From positions 1 through 13,945 of the forward strand of contig JAGWJK010000022.1 of NCBI GenBank assembly GCA_028865845.1: 13,945 nt of DNA, given 5' to 3'. This DNA comes from Rhizobiaceae bacterium (GTDB lineage: Bacteria; Pseudomonadota; Alphaproteobacteria; Rhizobiales; Rhizobiaceae). Made by a program: the position numbers and the translations under genes. Below the pieces are notes generated by a model. That model was not told the DNA's origin. It made no database searches and worked only from the letters and a program-made list of their open reading frames with translations. Every line of letters begins with the position of its first letter. Positions within the stretch are counted from its first letter, which is position 1. Of the stretch, positions 6,034 to 13,945 are shown piece after piece.

Positions 6034-6663
6034 ATGCCGAAGAACGAAAAACACGATGTCGAACTGCTCAAGACATGGACACTGACCACGTCAGCGACGA
6101 TGGGATCGTCAGTCCGCGCAAAAGGAATACTACAAGAGATGCAAGCGCGTCTTCCCGCCGCTTTGAAAAAGTCGCTCCTATTAGATGGCAGCGACATCAT
6201 TCTGGCGATGCCGGCTAGCGACAAGACCGCATTCAACGCCGCGGCCGCCATCGTCGCAAGGGCAATGGAGGACGTCGAAGCCCTTCCAGTCATACCACGT
6301 GAGATTGAGGACATCTTCACCATCAAGACGGGCGAACGACATCGCTGGCTTGCGGACGGCCGTCTGCCGAGTGCGGGTACGCGTACCGTAAGGCTGAACG
6401 GGCGCGCACGGAGGATCACATTCCATGTTTTTGATCCCAAGATAGTCGAGGACCTTCTCGACCGGGGCGCCGTCGACGAATGGCGGGTGGAAGACGCCGA
6501 GGCGAAGGCGGAAAAGAGACAGCGAGCCGCCTATCAGGCGAAGCTCACGCGTTCGCTGAAGAAGGCTAAGAAGACCAAGAAGATAGATGGAGAACGTCTG
6601 GACGGTACATCTTCAAATCTTCGCGGTTGGGACGAGTTCGATCTGGACGGTCTTCTTCGATAA
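6034..6663 (+). CDS. Hypothetical protein, 209 aa
   Basis: I do not recognise a named family. The frame is open from 5905, but coding-like sequence starts near ATG 6034 (MPKNEKHDVELLKTWTL). No clear ribosome binding site precedes it; ATG 6139, with an AAGGA about 12 bases before it, is an alternative. Residues 1-85 are helical and Ala/Leu-rich. Residues 88-135 have a conserved-looking basic segment (IKTGERHRWLADGRLPSAGT, then RTVRLNGRARRITFHVFDP) that could bind nucleic acid or form a winged helix. Residues 150-187 are strongly charged and Lys-rich (AKLTRSLKKAKKTKK), and the end is acidic with WDEFDLDGLLR. A DNA- or RNA-binding role is an inference from charge. It is cytoplasmic, with no membrane segment. 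Confidence 0.55.
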   Translation: MPKNEKHDVELLKTWTLTTSATMGSSVRAKGILQEMQARLPAALKKSLLLDGSDIILAMPASDKTAFNAAAAIVARAMEDVEALPVIPREIEDIFTIKTGERHRWLADGRLPSAGTRTVRLNGRARRITFHVFDPKIVEDLLDRGAVDEWRVEDAEAKAEKRQRAAYQAKLTRSLKKAKKTKKIDGERLDGTSSNLRGWDEFDLDGLLR

Positions 6664-6713
6664 GCCATCAATCCCATTCGGTTCTGCCGGAAATTCCCGC
6701 TCCTCACTTCCAG

Positions 6714-6755
6714 AGTGTCGGTATGACGGCGACGTTTGATCCCGCATCCGACACT
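6714..6755. repeat. Inverted repeat, 8-base perfect arms
   Basis: AGTGTCGG at 6714-6721 and its exact complement CCGACACT at 6748-6755 are separated by 26 bases, about 50 bases after the end of the 209-aa gene. It could be a hairpin in the 3' untranslated region or the scar of a small element; its function is unknown. Confidence 0.35.
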
Positions 6756-6915
6756 TTGCCGAGCCCGATCCCCGAAGCTCGAGATCTTCGATTGCCCCCA
6801 AAGTCATGAACAATCGTATCGCGAAACCCGGTGACAAGAGCGATGTCGCGCCACCAGTTCGCGGCGCAAGTGACAGCTTGGTAAATCGAAGGGTAAGTCC
6901 TGCCCCTACCTATCT

Positions 6916-7077
6916 TTATCGATACGCCTTAAGCTCCTTGAGCAGCGGCATCTCGCCTATTAGGTTCAGGAAGACAGAGCCGTGGAAAGAAACGTAGCTC
7001 GAATTCAGATTGAGTAACTCCTGACCAGCGGCCGCTTTCTCCTCGTTGGTTTTGGCGCCGTATTGGCGATTAACGGC
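6916..7077 (-). pseudogene. C-terminal fragment of an unidentified protein
   Basis: The minus strand reads an uninterrupted coding-like segment that ends in a normal stop (TAA, plus 6916-6918): QYGAKTNEEKAAAGQELLNL, then NSSYVSFHGSVFLNLIGEMP and LLKELKAYR. The residue mix (amphipathic helix, then an aromatic/hydrophobic strand and a Leu-rich helix) looks like real protein, unlike the neighbouring frames. No start codon with a ribosome binding site is present; the only candidate, a TTG just before VNRQYG, has GGAG only two bases away. An upstream stop lies around 7130. I interpret it as the 3' end of a gene whose front was replaced. Confidence 0.35.
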
Positions 7078-7176
7078 CAACGCTCCTATTTTGCGGCGCC
7101 GAAGCCATTTATGGCGTTTGGCGGCGGTTTAGACGCTGAAGAAGAAAGTCGAGACAACAACTGTAGGATGAAGCGA

Positions 7177-7614
7177 ATGGCAGTCAAGCGCATGGACAAC
7201 ATCGGGATCGTCGTTGAAAACCTCGGCGTGGTGATAGCCTTCTTCGAGGCTCTGGGGCTAGAACTTGAGGGCCGTGCGATGATCGAGGGCGAGTGGGCAG
7301 GTCGGGTCACTGGTCTGAGTGACCAGCGTGTCGAGATCGCCATGATGCGAACTCCGGATGGACACAGCCGCGTCGAGCTTTCGCAGTTTCTCAGACCTGC
7401 AATCGCAGCCGATCATCGGAATGCACCCGTTAACGCTCTGGGATATCTAAGAGCCATGTTCACGGTCGACGACGTCGACGAGACGGTCGTGAGGCTGCGT
7501 GTACACGGCGCTCAGCTTGTCGGAGATATCGTCCGATATGAGGAAGCCTATAAGCTTTGCTACATTCGTGGCCCCGAGGGCCTTCTGATCGGGCTCGCCC
7601 AGGAGCTTGGATGA
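7177..7614 (+). CDS. VOC-family protein
   Basis: This is a 145-residue protein with the vicinal-oxygen-chelate (glyoxalase/bleomycin-resistance) fold: two beta-alpha-beta-beta-beta modules. Module one is MDNIGIVVENLGVVIAFFEA through VELSQFLRP; module two is LGYLRAMFTVDDVDETVVRL through GPEGLLIGLAQELG. Glu of VELSQ and Glu of PEG are candidate metal ligands, while the usual first His is replaced by Asn in NIGIVV, so glyoxalase I activity is not implied. The ATG at 7177 is chosen because AGGA (7165-7168) lies eight bases before it; ATG 7168 overlaps that site and the frame is open back to 7063. It converges with dnaE2, with 31 bases between stops. The substrate is unknown. Confidence 0.78.
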   Translation: MAVKRMDNIGIVVENLGVVIAFFEALGLELEGRAMIEGEWAGRVTGLSDQRVEIAMMRTPDGHSRVELSQFLRPAIAADHRNAPVNALGYLRAMFTVDDVDETVVRLRVHGAQLVGDIVRYEEAYKLCYIRGPEGLLIGLAQELG

Positions 7615-7645
7615 GCAGCAGTTGGCAACTCGCACACGATTCCGG

Positions 7646-10600
7646 CTAGCGGAAATCCCTCGTCTTCACCCGTATCTGATCTATGTGGCCGTATGGATCA
7701 ACGATGTCCCTGATTTTTGGCATCCCCCTTGGATCAGGCGTCGGACTTGAATGATGGAACTCGTCTCCCCGGCCGTGCGGCAAGGGGAATGCGCCGTCGC
7801 GTTGCCCTACGCTCGCAAGTTCGGCAGACAGGTCGGTCAACCGATGCGCCACGAGATGGATCACCTCCCCTTCCCTTTGCACCCTGCCATAGACGCCCAT
7901 CATGCTGGCGCCCAGAACGACCGGCCGGTATTTCTCGAAAGTCTTCACCCAGACCACCAAGTTCGCGATCCCGGTCTCGTCCTCCAGGGTTATGAACATG
8001 ACGCCCTTGGCAGAGCCAGGCCGTTGCCGGACCAGAACGAGGCCAGCTGTTTCCAGCCATTTCCCATCCCGCGCGTTCATAACGTCTTCGCAAGTCGCGA
8101 TCCGTCTCCGGCGAAGATCCTCCCGCAGGAATGCGAGCGGATGCCGACGAAGCGACAATCCGATGTGACCGTAATCTTCCACCACCTCACTGCCGCCTGT
8201 CATCGGGCGGAGAGCAACCACAGGCTCAATAGCCTCGGGGATGACTTTCTGTTCGCGAGCCGCAGCCGCAGTAAACAGCGGCAGGGGTTCGTCCCGAAGT
8301 CCCTCGATGGCCCACAGCCCATCCCTCCTCGCGATACCAAACGTTTCCCTGAAGGCGTCCGCCTCGGCAAGTCTCGTGAGTGCCACGGATGGCGCCCCTG
8401 CCCGCCTCCACATGTCGTCGACGGACGCGAACGGACGGTCCTCCCGTGAGGCAACGATAGCTGCGCCATCGGCATTGGCGAGCCCCTTGACCAGGCGCAT
8501 GCCGAGACGCACGGCAAAGGATCCGTCGTCCTTCTCTTCCAGCGTGCAGTCCCATCTGGACGCATTGACGCAAACGGGCCGCACTTCGACGCCGTGCTGC
8601 CGAGCATCGCGCACGATTTGCGCCGGCGCATAAAATCCCATCGGTTGCGAGTTCAGTAGCGCGGCGCAAAACACTTCCGGGTGCCAGCACTTCATCCAGG
8701 AACTCGCGTAGGCGATCAGAGCGAAACTGGCGGAATGGGATTCCGGGAAGCCGTAAGATCCGAATCCCTCCAACTGCCTGAACGTGTTCACCGCGAATTC
8801 GGGTTCGTAGCCATTGTCGACCATCCCCTGGATAAGCTTCGCCCCAAACTTACTGACGCCACCCGTATGTTTAAAGGTCGCCATGGCCCGTCTGAGCTGG
8901 TCGGCTTCACCCGGAGAGAACCCAGCGCACTCGATGGCGATCCGCATCGCCTGCTCCTGAAACAGCGGGACGCCCAAGGTTTTCGACAGGACTTTCTCCA
9001 ACTGCGGCGTCGGATATTCGATCTTCTCGAGACCGGCTCTCCGCTTAAGGTAGGGATGCACCATCTGCCCCTGGATCGGACCGGGCCTGACGATGGCGAT
9101 CTCTATGACGAGGTCGTAGAAGGTTCTCGGCTTGATCCTCGGCAACATGCTCATCTGGGCGCGGCTCTCGATCTGAAAGACGCCCAACGTATTCGCGCGC
9201 CGGATCATCGCATATGTCCGCGGGTCTTCGGGAGGGATGGTCGCGAGATCGAGCGTGACGCCTTTGTACTGTTCCAGCAGGTCGAAACTGCGCTTCATGC
9301 AGGACAGCATGCCGAGACCCAGCACATCCATCTTCATCCATTTCAGAATGTCGATATCGTCCTTGTCGAACTCGACGATCTGCCGGTTGATCATGGCGGC
9401 GGGCTCGATCGGAACGAGCTCGTCCAGGCGCTCGTGCGTCAGGACGAAGCCGCCTGGATGCTGCGAATGGTGTCGCGGTGTTCCAACAAGCTGCTGCGAG
9501 AGTTCGAGCGCCAGCCTGAGCCGGCGGTCGGTGGCGTTGAGGTTCAGCCGCTTGGCGTCCTTTTCGCCGATCTCCTCGCTGAAACCCCATACTGACGACG
9601 ACAGCATCTTCGTCAGGTCTTCGGGCAGGCCAAGGGCTTTGCCGACGTCGCGCAACGCCCCCTTCGCGCGGTATGACGTGACGACCGAACATAGAGCGGC
9701 CCGGTGGCGGCCGTAGGTCTCGTAGATCCACTGGATCACGATCTCCCTACGGTCGTGTTCGAAATCGACATCGATATCGGGCGGCTCCCGCCTTTCTTCG
9801 GAAATGAAACGCTCGAACAGCAGATCGTTGCGAGAGGGATCGATCGAGGTGATGCCGAGGACGTAACAAACCGCGGAGTTCGCAGCACTACCTCGCCCCT
9901 GGCACACGATGCCTTCGGAGCGGGCGAACTGCACGATAGAATTCACCGTCAAAAAGTACGGCGCGTAGTCGAGCCGGGCAATGAGCGCCAGTTCGTGTTT
10001 CAGGATTTTCTCGACATCGTCGGGCAGCTCTTCCGGATATCGGTTCGGCACTGCCTCCCAGGTGAGCTTCTCCAAAGCCTGCTGCGCCGTCAGTCCGGGG
10101 ATCAGGATTTCTTCGGGATATTGATATGTGAGCTGATCGAGACTGAATTTCGCGCGTTCGACGATCTCGGAGGTTCTCGCCAATGCTTCGGGATATCGCC
10201 TGAAGAGCCGATGCATTTCCTCCGGTGGTTTGATGTAGCGATCCGCAAACATCTCCTTCCGTCGCCCAAGCTTGTCGATCGTCACGTTGTGGCGGATGCA
10301 GGTGACGATGTCCTGCAGCATCCGCCTGTCCCGATCGTGATAGAGAACGTCGTTCGTGACGACGGTTGGAACACCCGCCTGCGCGGCAAGATTCGAAAGA
10401 TGATGAAGTCTGAGTTGATCGTTGGGACGACGTCGAAGCGTGAGAGCAAGATAGCAGCGCCCCTCGAAGTCCTTGCGAAGGCGCCGGAGCTGGATCGCGC
10501 AGGCGTCGTCGGCGAGGTCTGGAAGCAACACGACAAGGAGACCCTCTCCGAACGCCACGACGTCATCCCAGGAGAGGTCGCATTTGCCCTTGCCCGCCCG

Positions 10601-10900
10601 CCCCTTTCCAAGAGACAACAGCCGACAAAGCCTCGAATAGGCGGGGCGGGCGGTCGGATAGACGAGAATGGATACGTCGTCACGAAGATCGAGCCGGCAA
10701 CCGACGACCAATCGGACGCCAGTATCCTTGGCCGCCTGATGTGCCCGCACAATCCCGGCCAACGAATTCCGGTCAACAACCGCCAGCGCCTCGATACCGA
10801 GCGACGCCGCCGTCGCAAAGAGCTCCTCGCAGGAACTCGCGCCGCGGAGAAAGCTGAAGTGCGTCGTGACCTGAAGCTCGGAATATCGCGGCCCTGTCAT
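7646..10900 (-). CDS. dnaE2: Error-prone DNA polymerase DnaE2
   Basis: This 1084-residue C-family polymerase (ImuC) has the usual DnaE2 length. The N-terminal PHP domain (residues about 5-75) has [15 protein letters not shown] and ALAVVDRNS, where DnaE1-type enzymes have a metal-binding His after the Asp, as is normal for DnaE2. The polymerase core has QGRGSAANS (334-342) and the catalytic acidic motif PPDIDVDF (373-380). A helix-hairpin-helix region follows, and the C-terminal OB domain (about residues 950-1040) includes [19 protein letters not shown]. It ends in KTRDFR, typical of the family. It performs mutagenic translesion synthesis after DNA damage, working with ImuA and ImuB. Its ATG overlaps the imuB stop by 4 bases, and AGGGGA precedes it at seven bases, so the two are coupled. 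Control is from the LexA-box promoter upstream of imuA. Confidence 0.97.
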   Translation of the reverse strand: MTGPRYSELQVTTHFSFLRGASSCEELFATAASLGIEALAVVDRNSLAGIVRAHQAAKDTGVRLVVGCRLDLRDDVSILVYPTARPAYSRLCRLLSLGKGRAGKGKCDLSWDDVVAFGEGLLVVLLPDLADDACAIQLRRLRKDFEGRCYLALTLRRRPNDQLRLHHLSNLAAQAGVPTVVTNDVLYHDRDRRMLQDIVTCIRHNVTIDKLGRRKEMFADRYIKPPEEMHRLFRRYPEALARTSEIVERAKFSLDQLTYQYPEEILIPGLTAQQALEKLTWEAVPNRYPEELPDDVEKILKHELALIARLDYAPYFLTVNSIVQFARSEGIVCQGRGSAANSAVCYVLGITSIDPSRNDLLFERFISEERREPPDIDVDFEHDRREIVIQWIYETYGRHRAALCSVVTSYRAKGALRDVGKALGLPEDLTKMLSSSVWGFSEEIGEKDAKRLNLNATDRRLRLALELSQQLVGTPRHHSQHPGGFVLTHERLDELVPIEPAAMINRQIVEFDKDDIDILKWMKMDVLGLGMLSCMKRSFDLLEQYKGVTLDLATIPPEDPRTYAMIRRANTLGVFQIESRAQMSMLPRIKPRTFYDLVIEIAIVRPGPIQGQMVHPYLKRRAGLEKIEYPTPQLEKVLSKTLGVPLFQEQAMRIAIECAGFSPGEADQLRRAMATFKHTGGVSKFGAKLIQGMVDNGYEPEFAVNTFRQLEGFGSYGFPESHSASFALIAYASSWMKCWHPEVFCAALLNSQPMGFYAPAQIVRDARQHGVEVRPVCVNASRWDCTLEEKDDGSFAVRLGMRLVKGLANADGAAIVASREDRPFASVDDMWRRAGAPSVALTRLAEADAFRETFGIARRDGLWAIEGLRDEPLPLFTAAAAREQKVIPEAIEPVVALRPMTGGSEVVEDYGHIGLSLRRHPLAFLREDLRRRRIATCEDVMNARDGKWLETAGLVLVRQRPGSAKGVMFITLEDETGIANLVVWVKTFEKYRPVVLGASMMGVYGRVQREGEVIHLVAHRLTDLSAELASVGQRDGAFPLPHGRGDEFHHSSPTPDPRGMPKIRDIVDPYGHIDQIRVKTRDFR

Positions 10901-12414
10901 CCGAATATCCCCTGGAGGAACCAGTTCCCGGAACCGCTGTCGCCGTGCTCTCCGTCACCCTGGCGATAAATCCAAAAGCGCTCACCGGCTTCGTTTTCGA
11001 CTGAAAAGTAGTCGCGGACGGCAAGCAACTCCTTATCCCGCTTCCACCATTCTCCGTGCACGCGTTCCGGTCCGTCTGCGCGCTTGACGACATGCCGGAT
11101 GCCACGCCAGGTGAAGCGAACAGGCGGATGGTCAGGCAGCGGCGCGATGCACTGGATCGGCTCCGCCTGCAGGAGGAGCCTTGATGGCCGTGGCCAGTGC
11201 GCCGGCCACCCGATCTCGTCATCATCGGCAAGGGGTGGGACGAGCATGAAGGACCGCTCTGGAACGTCGCTCTCGACCGCGGCGATCCTGTAGACGCGAT
11301 GTCCCCTGTTCGCAATGACGTCCACCAGTCCGCCGACATCGGCCTCGGGTTCTTCGATCAGGGACGATGCGGTCTGGACAGCGTCGAGTGGTTCCACCCG
11401 GCTCGCGGAAAGGAGAAGGATTTCGATGCCAAAACCGGGATCGACGGTCTCGATCCGATCGCAAAGCAGGCGCGTTAGGCGAGCGACGTCCCGCACAGGC
11501 TTGGCCGTTCCTGCCCTGACGACTTGAATGCCGCTATCGACGCGCTGGCATATGAGATCGAGCCTGCGGACACCGACACCCTGCTCCTCGAGAAGAGCAC
11601 AGATCGCGCGCACGAGCTTGCCGACGTATCGGGCGATGGTCTCGGCGGCAGAGATCGGCTCGGCAAACGCCCTGCGCACTTCGATCGCGTCCGGCGGCCG
11701 GATCGGATCAATCGGCTCAGGGACCCTGCAGAGAGCCTGGTCCAGCCTGCGGCCGATTTGGGGGCCGAACCGCAACGCCAGCGGCGCACGTGGTGTCGTC
11801 TCCAGATCCCGGATCCGCTCGAAACCGAGCGTGCGCAACGACGAGACGATGTCTGCATCAAGCCGGAGTGCGAGGATGGAAAGATCAAGAATGGAAGCAG
11901 CCACGTCGCCTTCCGGAACGACGGCAACAGCTTCACGACCGTGACGCGCAATGGCATGCGCGGCGCCCCAGCTATCCGCCACGGCGGCGCGCGCGGCGAT
12001 GCCCATGGCATGGAGCCGATTGACCATTCCAGAGACCATGAGAAGCTCGTTGCCGTGCAGATGATCTGCGCCGGTCGTGTCGATCACGACGCCGTCCGGA
12101 GGATCGATCGCAACAATAGGCGCGTAGTTGCCAAGGAACCACAAGGCGAGACGCTCCAGCTCCCGGCGATCGAAGTCAGGTCGATGCTCTTCAACGATGA
12201 CGTCTTTGACCAGAGCCTGAGCTTTCGCGACCGTCATGCCGACCCTCAGGCCGACGGCTCGCGCCGCCGCATCTGCCGCGACGATGACCCGGCGGCTTCC
12301 CTCGCGGCCTGCCATGATCAGCGGCATTTCAACGCCGGGCGCCTGATGTCCAAGCGTCCTTCGATGGACGTCCGTCGCCCATGTCGGCAGGTAGATTGAG
12401 ACGACCCGAGGCAT
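10897..12414 (-). CDS. imuB: ImuB, Y-family polymerase-like mutagenesis protein
   Basis: This is a 505-residue DinB/UmuC-related protein. From ATG 12414 it begins [19 protein letters not shown], the family start; an in-frame ATG at 12432 adds six residues, and the frame is open to 12579. Where active Y-polymerases have an Asp in the first strand and a S-[IV]-D-E catalytic motif, this protein has YLPTW and [12 protein letters not shown] (104-115), so the polymerase acidic residues are lost, as known for ImuB. ImuB proteins act as the hub that binds the beta clamp, ImuA and DnaE2; I did not identify the clamp motif with confidence. It overlaps imuA by about 86 bases and dnaE2 by 4, forming one tight operon. 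Confidence 0.93.
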   Translation of the reverse strand: MPRVVSIYLPTWATDVHRRTLGHQAPGVEMPLIMAGREGSRRVIVAADAAARAVGLRVGMTVAKAQALVKDVIVEEHRPDFDRRELERLALWFLGNYAPIVAIDPPDGVVIDTTGADHLHGNELLMVSGMVNRLHAMGIAARAAVADSWGAAHAIARHGREAVAVVPEGDVAASILDLSILALRLDADIVSSLRTLGFERIRDLETTPRAPLALRFGPQIGRRLDQALCRVPEPIDPIRPPDAIEVRRAFAEPISAAETIARYVGKLVRAICALLEEQGVGVRRLDLICQRVDSGIQVVRAGTAKPVRDVARLTRLLCDRIETVDPGFGIEILLLSASRVEPLDAVQTASSLIEEPEADVGGLVDVIANRGHRVYRIAAVESDVPERSFMLVPPLADDDEIGWPAHWPRPSRLLLQAEPIQCIAPLPDHPPVRFTWRGIRHVVKRADGPERVHGEWWKRDKELLAVRDYFSVENEAGERFWIYRQGDGEHGDSGSGNWFLQGIFG

Positions 12415-13090
12415 CGCAGGCTTCGACCACATAATCAGCACTTTCTGCGGCACGACATCGGAGTAGTTCGAGATACCAGCGCGCGCGGCCGACGCCCGGT
12501 ACAGGAAGCGGCTCAGACGGGAGAACCGAAATTCTCCATCTGGTGACGGCGGCAGTCGGATGTCCGTAGTCCGATGCATCCGCCTGGCGGCGCCATCGTC
12601 GGACTGCGAACCCGAGGACGCCGGACGCTTCGGCCGCGAGCTGCAGGCGCCTCGACGCCGTCATCGACATTCGGGCAACTTCGCCGATCACGGCGCCAAG
12701 ACCGTTGCAGCGTAGCCCCTCCTCGAAGCAATCGAGGACGCCAGTCTCGTCCCGGCATTCCACGAGAAGTACCCGGTTATGAGACAATCCGACCTGCGTC
12801 AGGCCCGGCATGAATAAATCCTGCCGCGTCACGCACCAAAGAACTTTGCCAGACGTCCGTGCGGCCACGCCGGCGACGAAAAGCGCTGCCGCGGCCCCAT
12901 CGATGGCGCCGTTACCTCCGCCGGCAACTTCATGCAGAGCTCCGAGCGCAAGGCCACCGCCCGGTAGATGACAGTCGATTTCGGGAAGACCGAATGGCAG
13001 AACAGCGGACTGACGTGAAGACGATCCATCAAGATGCGCAATGCGCCCCCTCAGCTCGTCCAGTATCCGTGCGGACCGGGCATGCGTCAT
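12329..13090 (-). CDS. imuA: ImuA, RecA/SulA-like mutagenesis accessory protein
   Basis: This 253-residue protein of the ImuA family is the first gene of the imuA-imuB-dnaE2 damage-inducible cassette. Recognisable parts are LPFGLPEIDCHLPGGGLALG (residues 31-50), then ALHEVAGGGNGAIDGAAAAL (51-70), which sits where RecA has its Walker A loop but lacks the Lys-Thr needed to bind ATP. A RecA-like core follows (VLWCVTRQDLFMPGL, then LLVECRDETGVLDCFEEGLR). The C-terminal 50 residues, which in studied homologues contact ImuB, are variable. ATG 13090 is preceded by AAAGGA at about 11 bases. The promoter 64 bases upstream carries a LexA box. It works in mutagenic lesion bypass and has no polymerase activity of its own. 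Confidence 0.93.
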   Translation of the reverse strand: MTHARSARILDELRGRIAHLDGSSSRQSAVLPFGLPEIDCHLPGGGLALGALHEVAGGGNGAIDGAAAALFVAGVAARTSGKVLWCVTRQDLFMPGLTQVGLSHNRVLLVECRDETGVLDCFEEGLRCNGLGAVIGEVARMSMTASRRLQLAAEASGVLGFAVRRWRRQADASDYGHPTAAVTRWRISVLPSEPLPVPGVGRARWYLELLRCRAAESADYVVEACDASGRLNLPADMGDGRPSKDAWTSGARR

Positions 13091-13153
13091 CGATCACGAA
13101 ATCCTTTCCATCGCGTTGGAAAACCCACGACTTCATGTCGCTGAAACGGTGAT

Positions 13154-13168
13154 GTTCTTGGTATGTTC
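13154..13168. promoter_or_regulatory. LexA box (GTTC-N7-GTTC)
   Basis: GTTC at 13154-13157 and GTTC at 13165-13168 are separated by exactly seven bases, the direct-repeat SOS operator of alphaproteobacteria. It lies 63 bases before the imuA ATG and overlaps the -10 region of the promoter below, so bound LexA would block transcription of the whole imuA-imuB-dnaE2 operon until DNA damage. Confidence 0.9.
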
Positions 13169-13188
13169 CTTAGAAGGCGTAGCGTCAA
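13160..13188 (-). promoter_or_regulatory. imuA-imuB-dnaE2 promoter
   Basis: On the minus strand, TTGACG (plus 13183-13188) is followed by a 17-base spacer and CATACC (plus 13160-13165). The -35 is close to consensus and the -10 is weak, but the spacing is ideal. The -10 lies inside the LexA box, as expected for an SOS-repressed promoter. Confidence 0.65.
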
Positions 13189-13194
13189 GAGCCT

Positions 13195-13310
13195 CGCAAC
13201 AAAGGAATCTATTCCTGAATTTTAGAATTCCAAAAAATTCGTGAAATGAATCAAAACAGTAGCTGCTTCACCTAAACCGTCATCATCGTTCAAAATTTTG
13301 TTTTAGCCGC
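13195..13310. other. AT-rich patch behind the SOS promoter
   Basis: The base composition changes abruptly from the GC-rich coding DNA to an AT-rich stretch containing several small palindromes: GGAATCTATTCC (13204-13215), GAATTC (13226-13231) and CAAAATTTTG (13291-13300). No open frame of note crosses it. It may be an upstream promoter element or the boundary of the transferred cassette. Confidence 0.4.
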
Positions 13311-13342
13311 TGGAAATTAGGGTGGGTGGCGATATCCCGCGG

Positions 13343-13450
13343 TCATTGCCTCCGCCGCTTGGCGGGCTTGACGGCCTCTCCAAGTTCCGACGCTTTGATG
13401 TCGGGGAACGTTGAATTAAGATAACTTAGCCTATATTCTTTTATTGGGGA
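13343..13450 (-). pseudogene. Short coding-like C-terminal fragment
   Basis: The minus strand, starting after a TGA at plus 13451-13453, reads SPIKEYRLSYLNSTFPDIKA followed by SELGEAVKPAKRRRQ and a stop (plus 13343-13345). The basic, proline-containing tail looks like a genuine protein C-terminus. It is in the same frame as the tail of the neighbouring dnaE2 remnant, but the sequence does not look like DnaE2 to me. There is no start codon or ribosome binding site. The family is unknown. Confidence 0.3.
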
Positions 13451-13453
13451 TCA

Positions 13454-13640
13454 GAGCAGCTTCGGCAAGACCCCATGTTCGCCAACGGCAGCCGCAACAA
13501 AAAACAGAAGGGGCTCGTCGCGAAGCCCCTCGATGAGCCGCAGCTCCGTCGCGCCGAACGATGCTAAACGCCCCTGAAGGCAACCGCCTCCGCAGGTCTA
13601 ATCAGTTTCGCGGACAGCTGGCCAAGTTCCGGTGATGGGT
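13454..13640 (-). pseudogene. Decayed fragment of a second dnaE2
   Basis: The minus strand holds pieces that align with residues of the intact DnaE2 in this window. SAKLIRPAEAVAFRG corresponds to [15 protein letters not shown]. After a frameshift, [20 protein letters not shown] corresponds to [20 protein letters not shown], encoded near plus 8255-8390. The DNA also aligns visibly, with shared runs such as CCCCTGAAGGC versus TCCCTGAAGGC, but with many substitutions. It is therefore a relic of a diverged paralogue or of another strain's dnaE2, not a recent duplication. A stop after GVLPKLL ends it. It is non-functional. Confidence 0.65.
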
Positions 13641-13648
13641 GTCGTCGG

Positions 13649-13819
13649 CTATAGCTTTGGGAGCGTTGTTAAGCACCGGAACTCGTTGCCGGTTTCGTCG
13701 ATCTCGCAAATTCGATCAACCGGTCTAGCGGCGGCCGTCGCCTTTGCGTCGCCAAACACCGATGGAGACCAGGTCATGACGCCTGATTCATGCAGCCAAA
13801 GCTTCGGAACTCCCGATCT
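13649..13819 (-). pseudogene. Short coding-like fragment of unknown origin
   Basis: Between in-frame stops on the minus strand lies a 56-codon segment including GVPKLWLHESGVMTWSPSVF, then AARPVDRICEIDETGNEFRC and LTTLPKL. The residue mix looks like protein, and the end is a normal stop (plus 13649-13651), 9 bases beyond the dnaE2 remnant. No start with a ribosome binding site was found. I cannot assign a family; it may be chance or a further scrap of a decayed gene. Confidence 0.25.
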
Positions 13820-13945
13820 TTAAAGGCGAGCCGAACATGATCCCGGAAGGATGGAACATATTCAAGCCTTGCCCATACCGCCCGTGATGAAGATGCGATA
13901 GTCCACGTGCGCGCGGTCCTACGACTGTCACTCGCCCTCTTCGCC
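13820..13945. other. Right edge of the window, no gene supported
   Basis: Only a 16-codon plus-strand frame (ATG 13838, MIPEGWNIFKPCPYRP) without a strong ribosome binding site is present. I see no RNA gene, repeat or clear regulatory site. Confidence 0.4.

Larger units (their letters stand above)
6664..7176. other. 513-base gap with gene debris
   Basis: No intact gene is supported here. It contains an inverted repeat AGTGTCGG (6714-6721) / CCGACACT (6748-6755) with a 26-base loop and no T-run, so it is not a clear terminator. It also contains a C-terminal coding-like fragment on the minus strand (6916-7077). Short plus-strand frames at 6806-6997 and before 7177 lack ribosome binding sites and coding character. 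Confidence 0.5.

Noticed and set aside
6714..6755. Inverted repeat as a rho-independent terminator for the 209-aa gene
   Set aside because: The 26-base loop and lack of a T-run do not fit; it is kept only as a repeat.
6800..6870. Minus-strand peptide NWWRDIALVTGFRDTIVHDF resembling the R-x4-H motif of HEPN/HepT toxins
   Set aside because: Only about 20 residues fit, no flanking HEPN sequence or antitoxin gene is present, and the motif can arise by chance.
6806..6997. 63-codon plus-strand frame as a gene
   Set aside because: No ribosome binding site, no recognisable character, and it lies opposite a better coding-like fragment.
7640..7654. TTCCG/CGGAA hairpin at the dnaE2 stop as a terminator
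   Set aside because: The stem is only five pairs, with no T-run on either strand.
9704..10969. A 421-codon plus-strand frame opposite dnaE2
   Set aside because: Shadow of dnaE2, which has all its family motifs on the minus strand.
1..13945. CRISPR array, tRNA or rRNA genes
   Set aside because: No regularly spaced direct repeats and no tRNA- or rRNA-like sequence were seen on either strand by eye.

Overview
The window looks like an accessory replicon or genomic island of a Rhizobiales alphaproteobacterium (Rhizobium, Ensifer, Agrobacterium or Mesorhizobium type). The reasons are high GC, an imuA-imuB-dnaE2 mutagenesis cassette with an alphaproteobacterial LexA box (GTTC-N7-GTTC), small exported proteins of rhizobial type, and many broken genes between intact ones. 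The genus is an inference; no rRNA, tRNA or replication gene is present to fix it.

Layout. Positions 1-888 (minus strand) hold the first codons of an exported protein and, just upstream of it, a complete outer-membrane beta-barrel-like protein. A 336-base divergent region with several dyads separates these from a Crp/Fnr-family regulator (plus, 1225-1911), whose best start is a TTG behind a strong ribosome binding site. Positions 1930-2315 contain two regulator fragments: a PucR/CdaR-type helix-turn-helix remnant (minus) and a 32-codon N-terminus resembling MurR/RpiR regulators (plus). The latter runs directly into the middle of a ferric-type ABC permease (to 3700), which overlaps its ATPase (3697-4746) by 4 bases. 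No substrate-binding protein gene is present, so this importer appears to have lost its front end by deletion.

Positions 4756-7614 are a patchwork: a TnpB-like (IS200/IS605 OrfB-type) remnant with a stop and a frameshift, a 65-aa unknown protein, a VOC-fold gene without a start codon, a 209-aa unknown protein, an unassigned C-terminal fragment on the minus strand, and an intact VOC-family protein.

Positions 7646-13090 (minus) are the intact core: imuA, imuB and dnaE2 as an overlapping operon under a promoter whose -10 region lies inside a LexA box (13154-13168). After DNA damage, LexA cleavage should release this operon. ImuB, a polymerase-like protein without catalytic acidic residues, and ImuA should then support the DnaE2 polymerase in mutagenic translesion synthesis.

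Beyond the LexA box, 13200-13945 has no intact gene. It holds an AT-rich patch, a decayed fragment of a second, diverged dnaE2 (13454-13640), and two short coding-like fragments. I found no convincing new biological system. The most informative observations are the regulator-permease deletion junction, the second dnaE2 ghost behind the LexA-controlled copy, the TnpB remnant, and the TTG-started Crp regulator with its upstream dyad.
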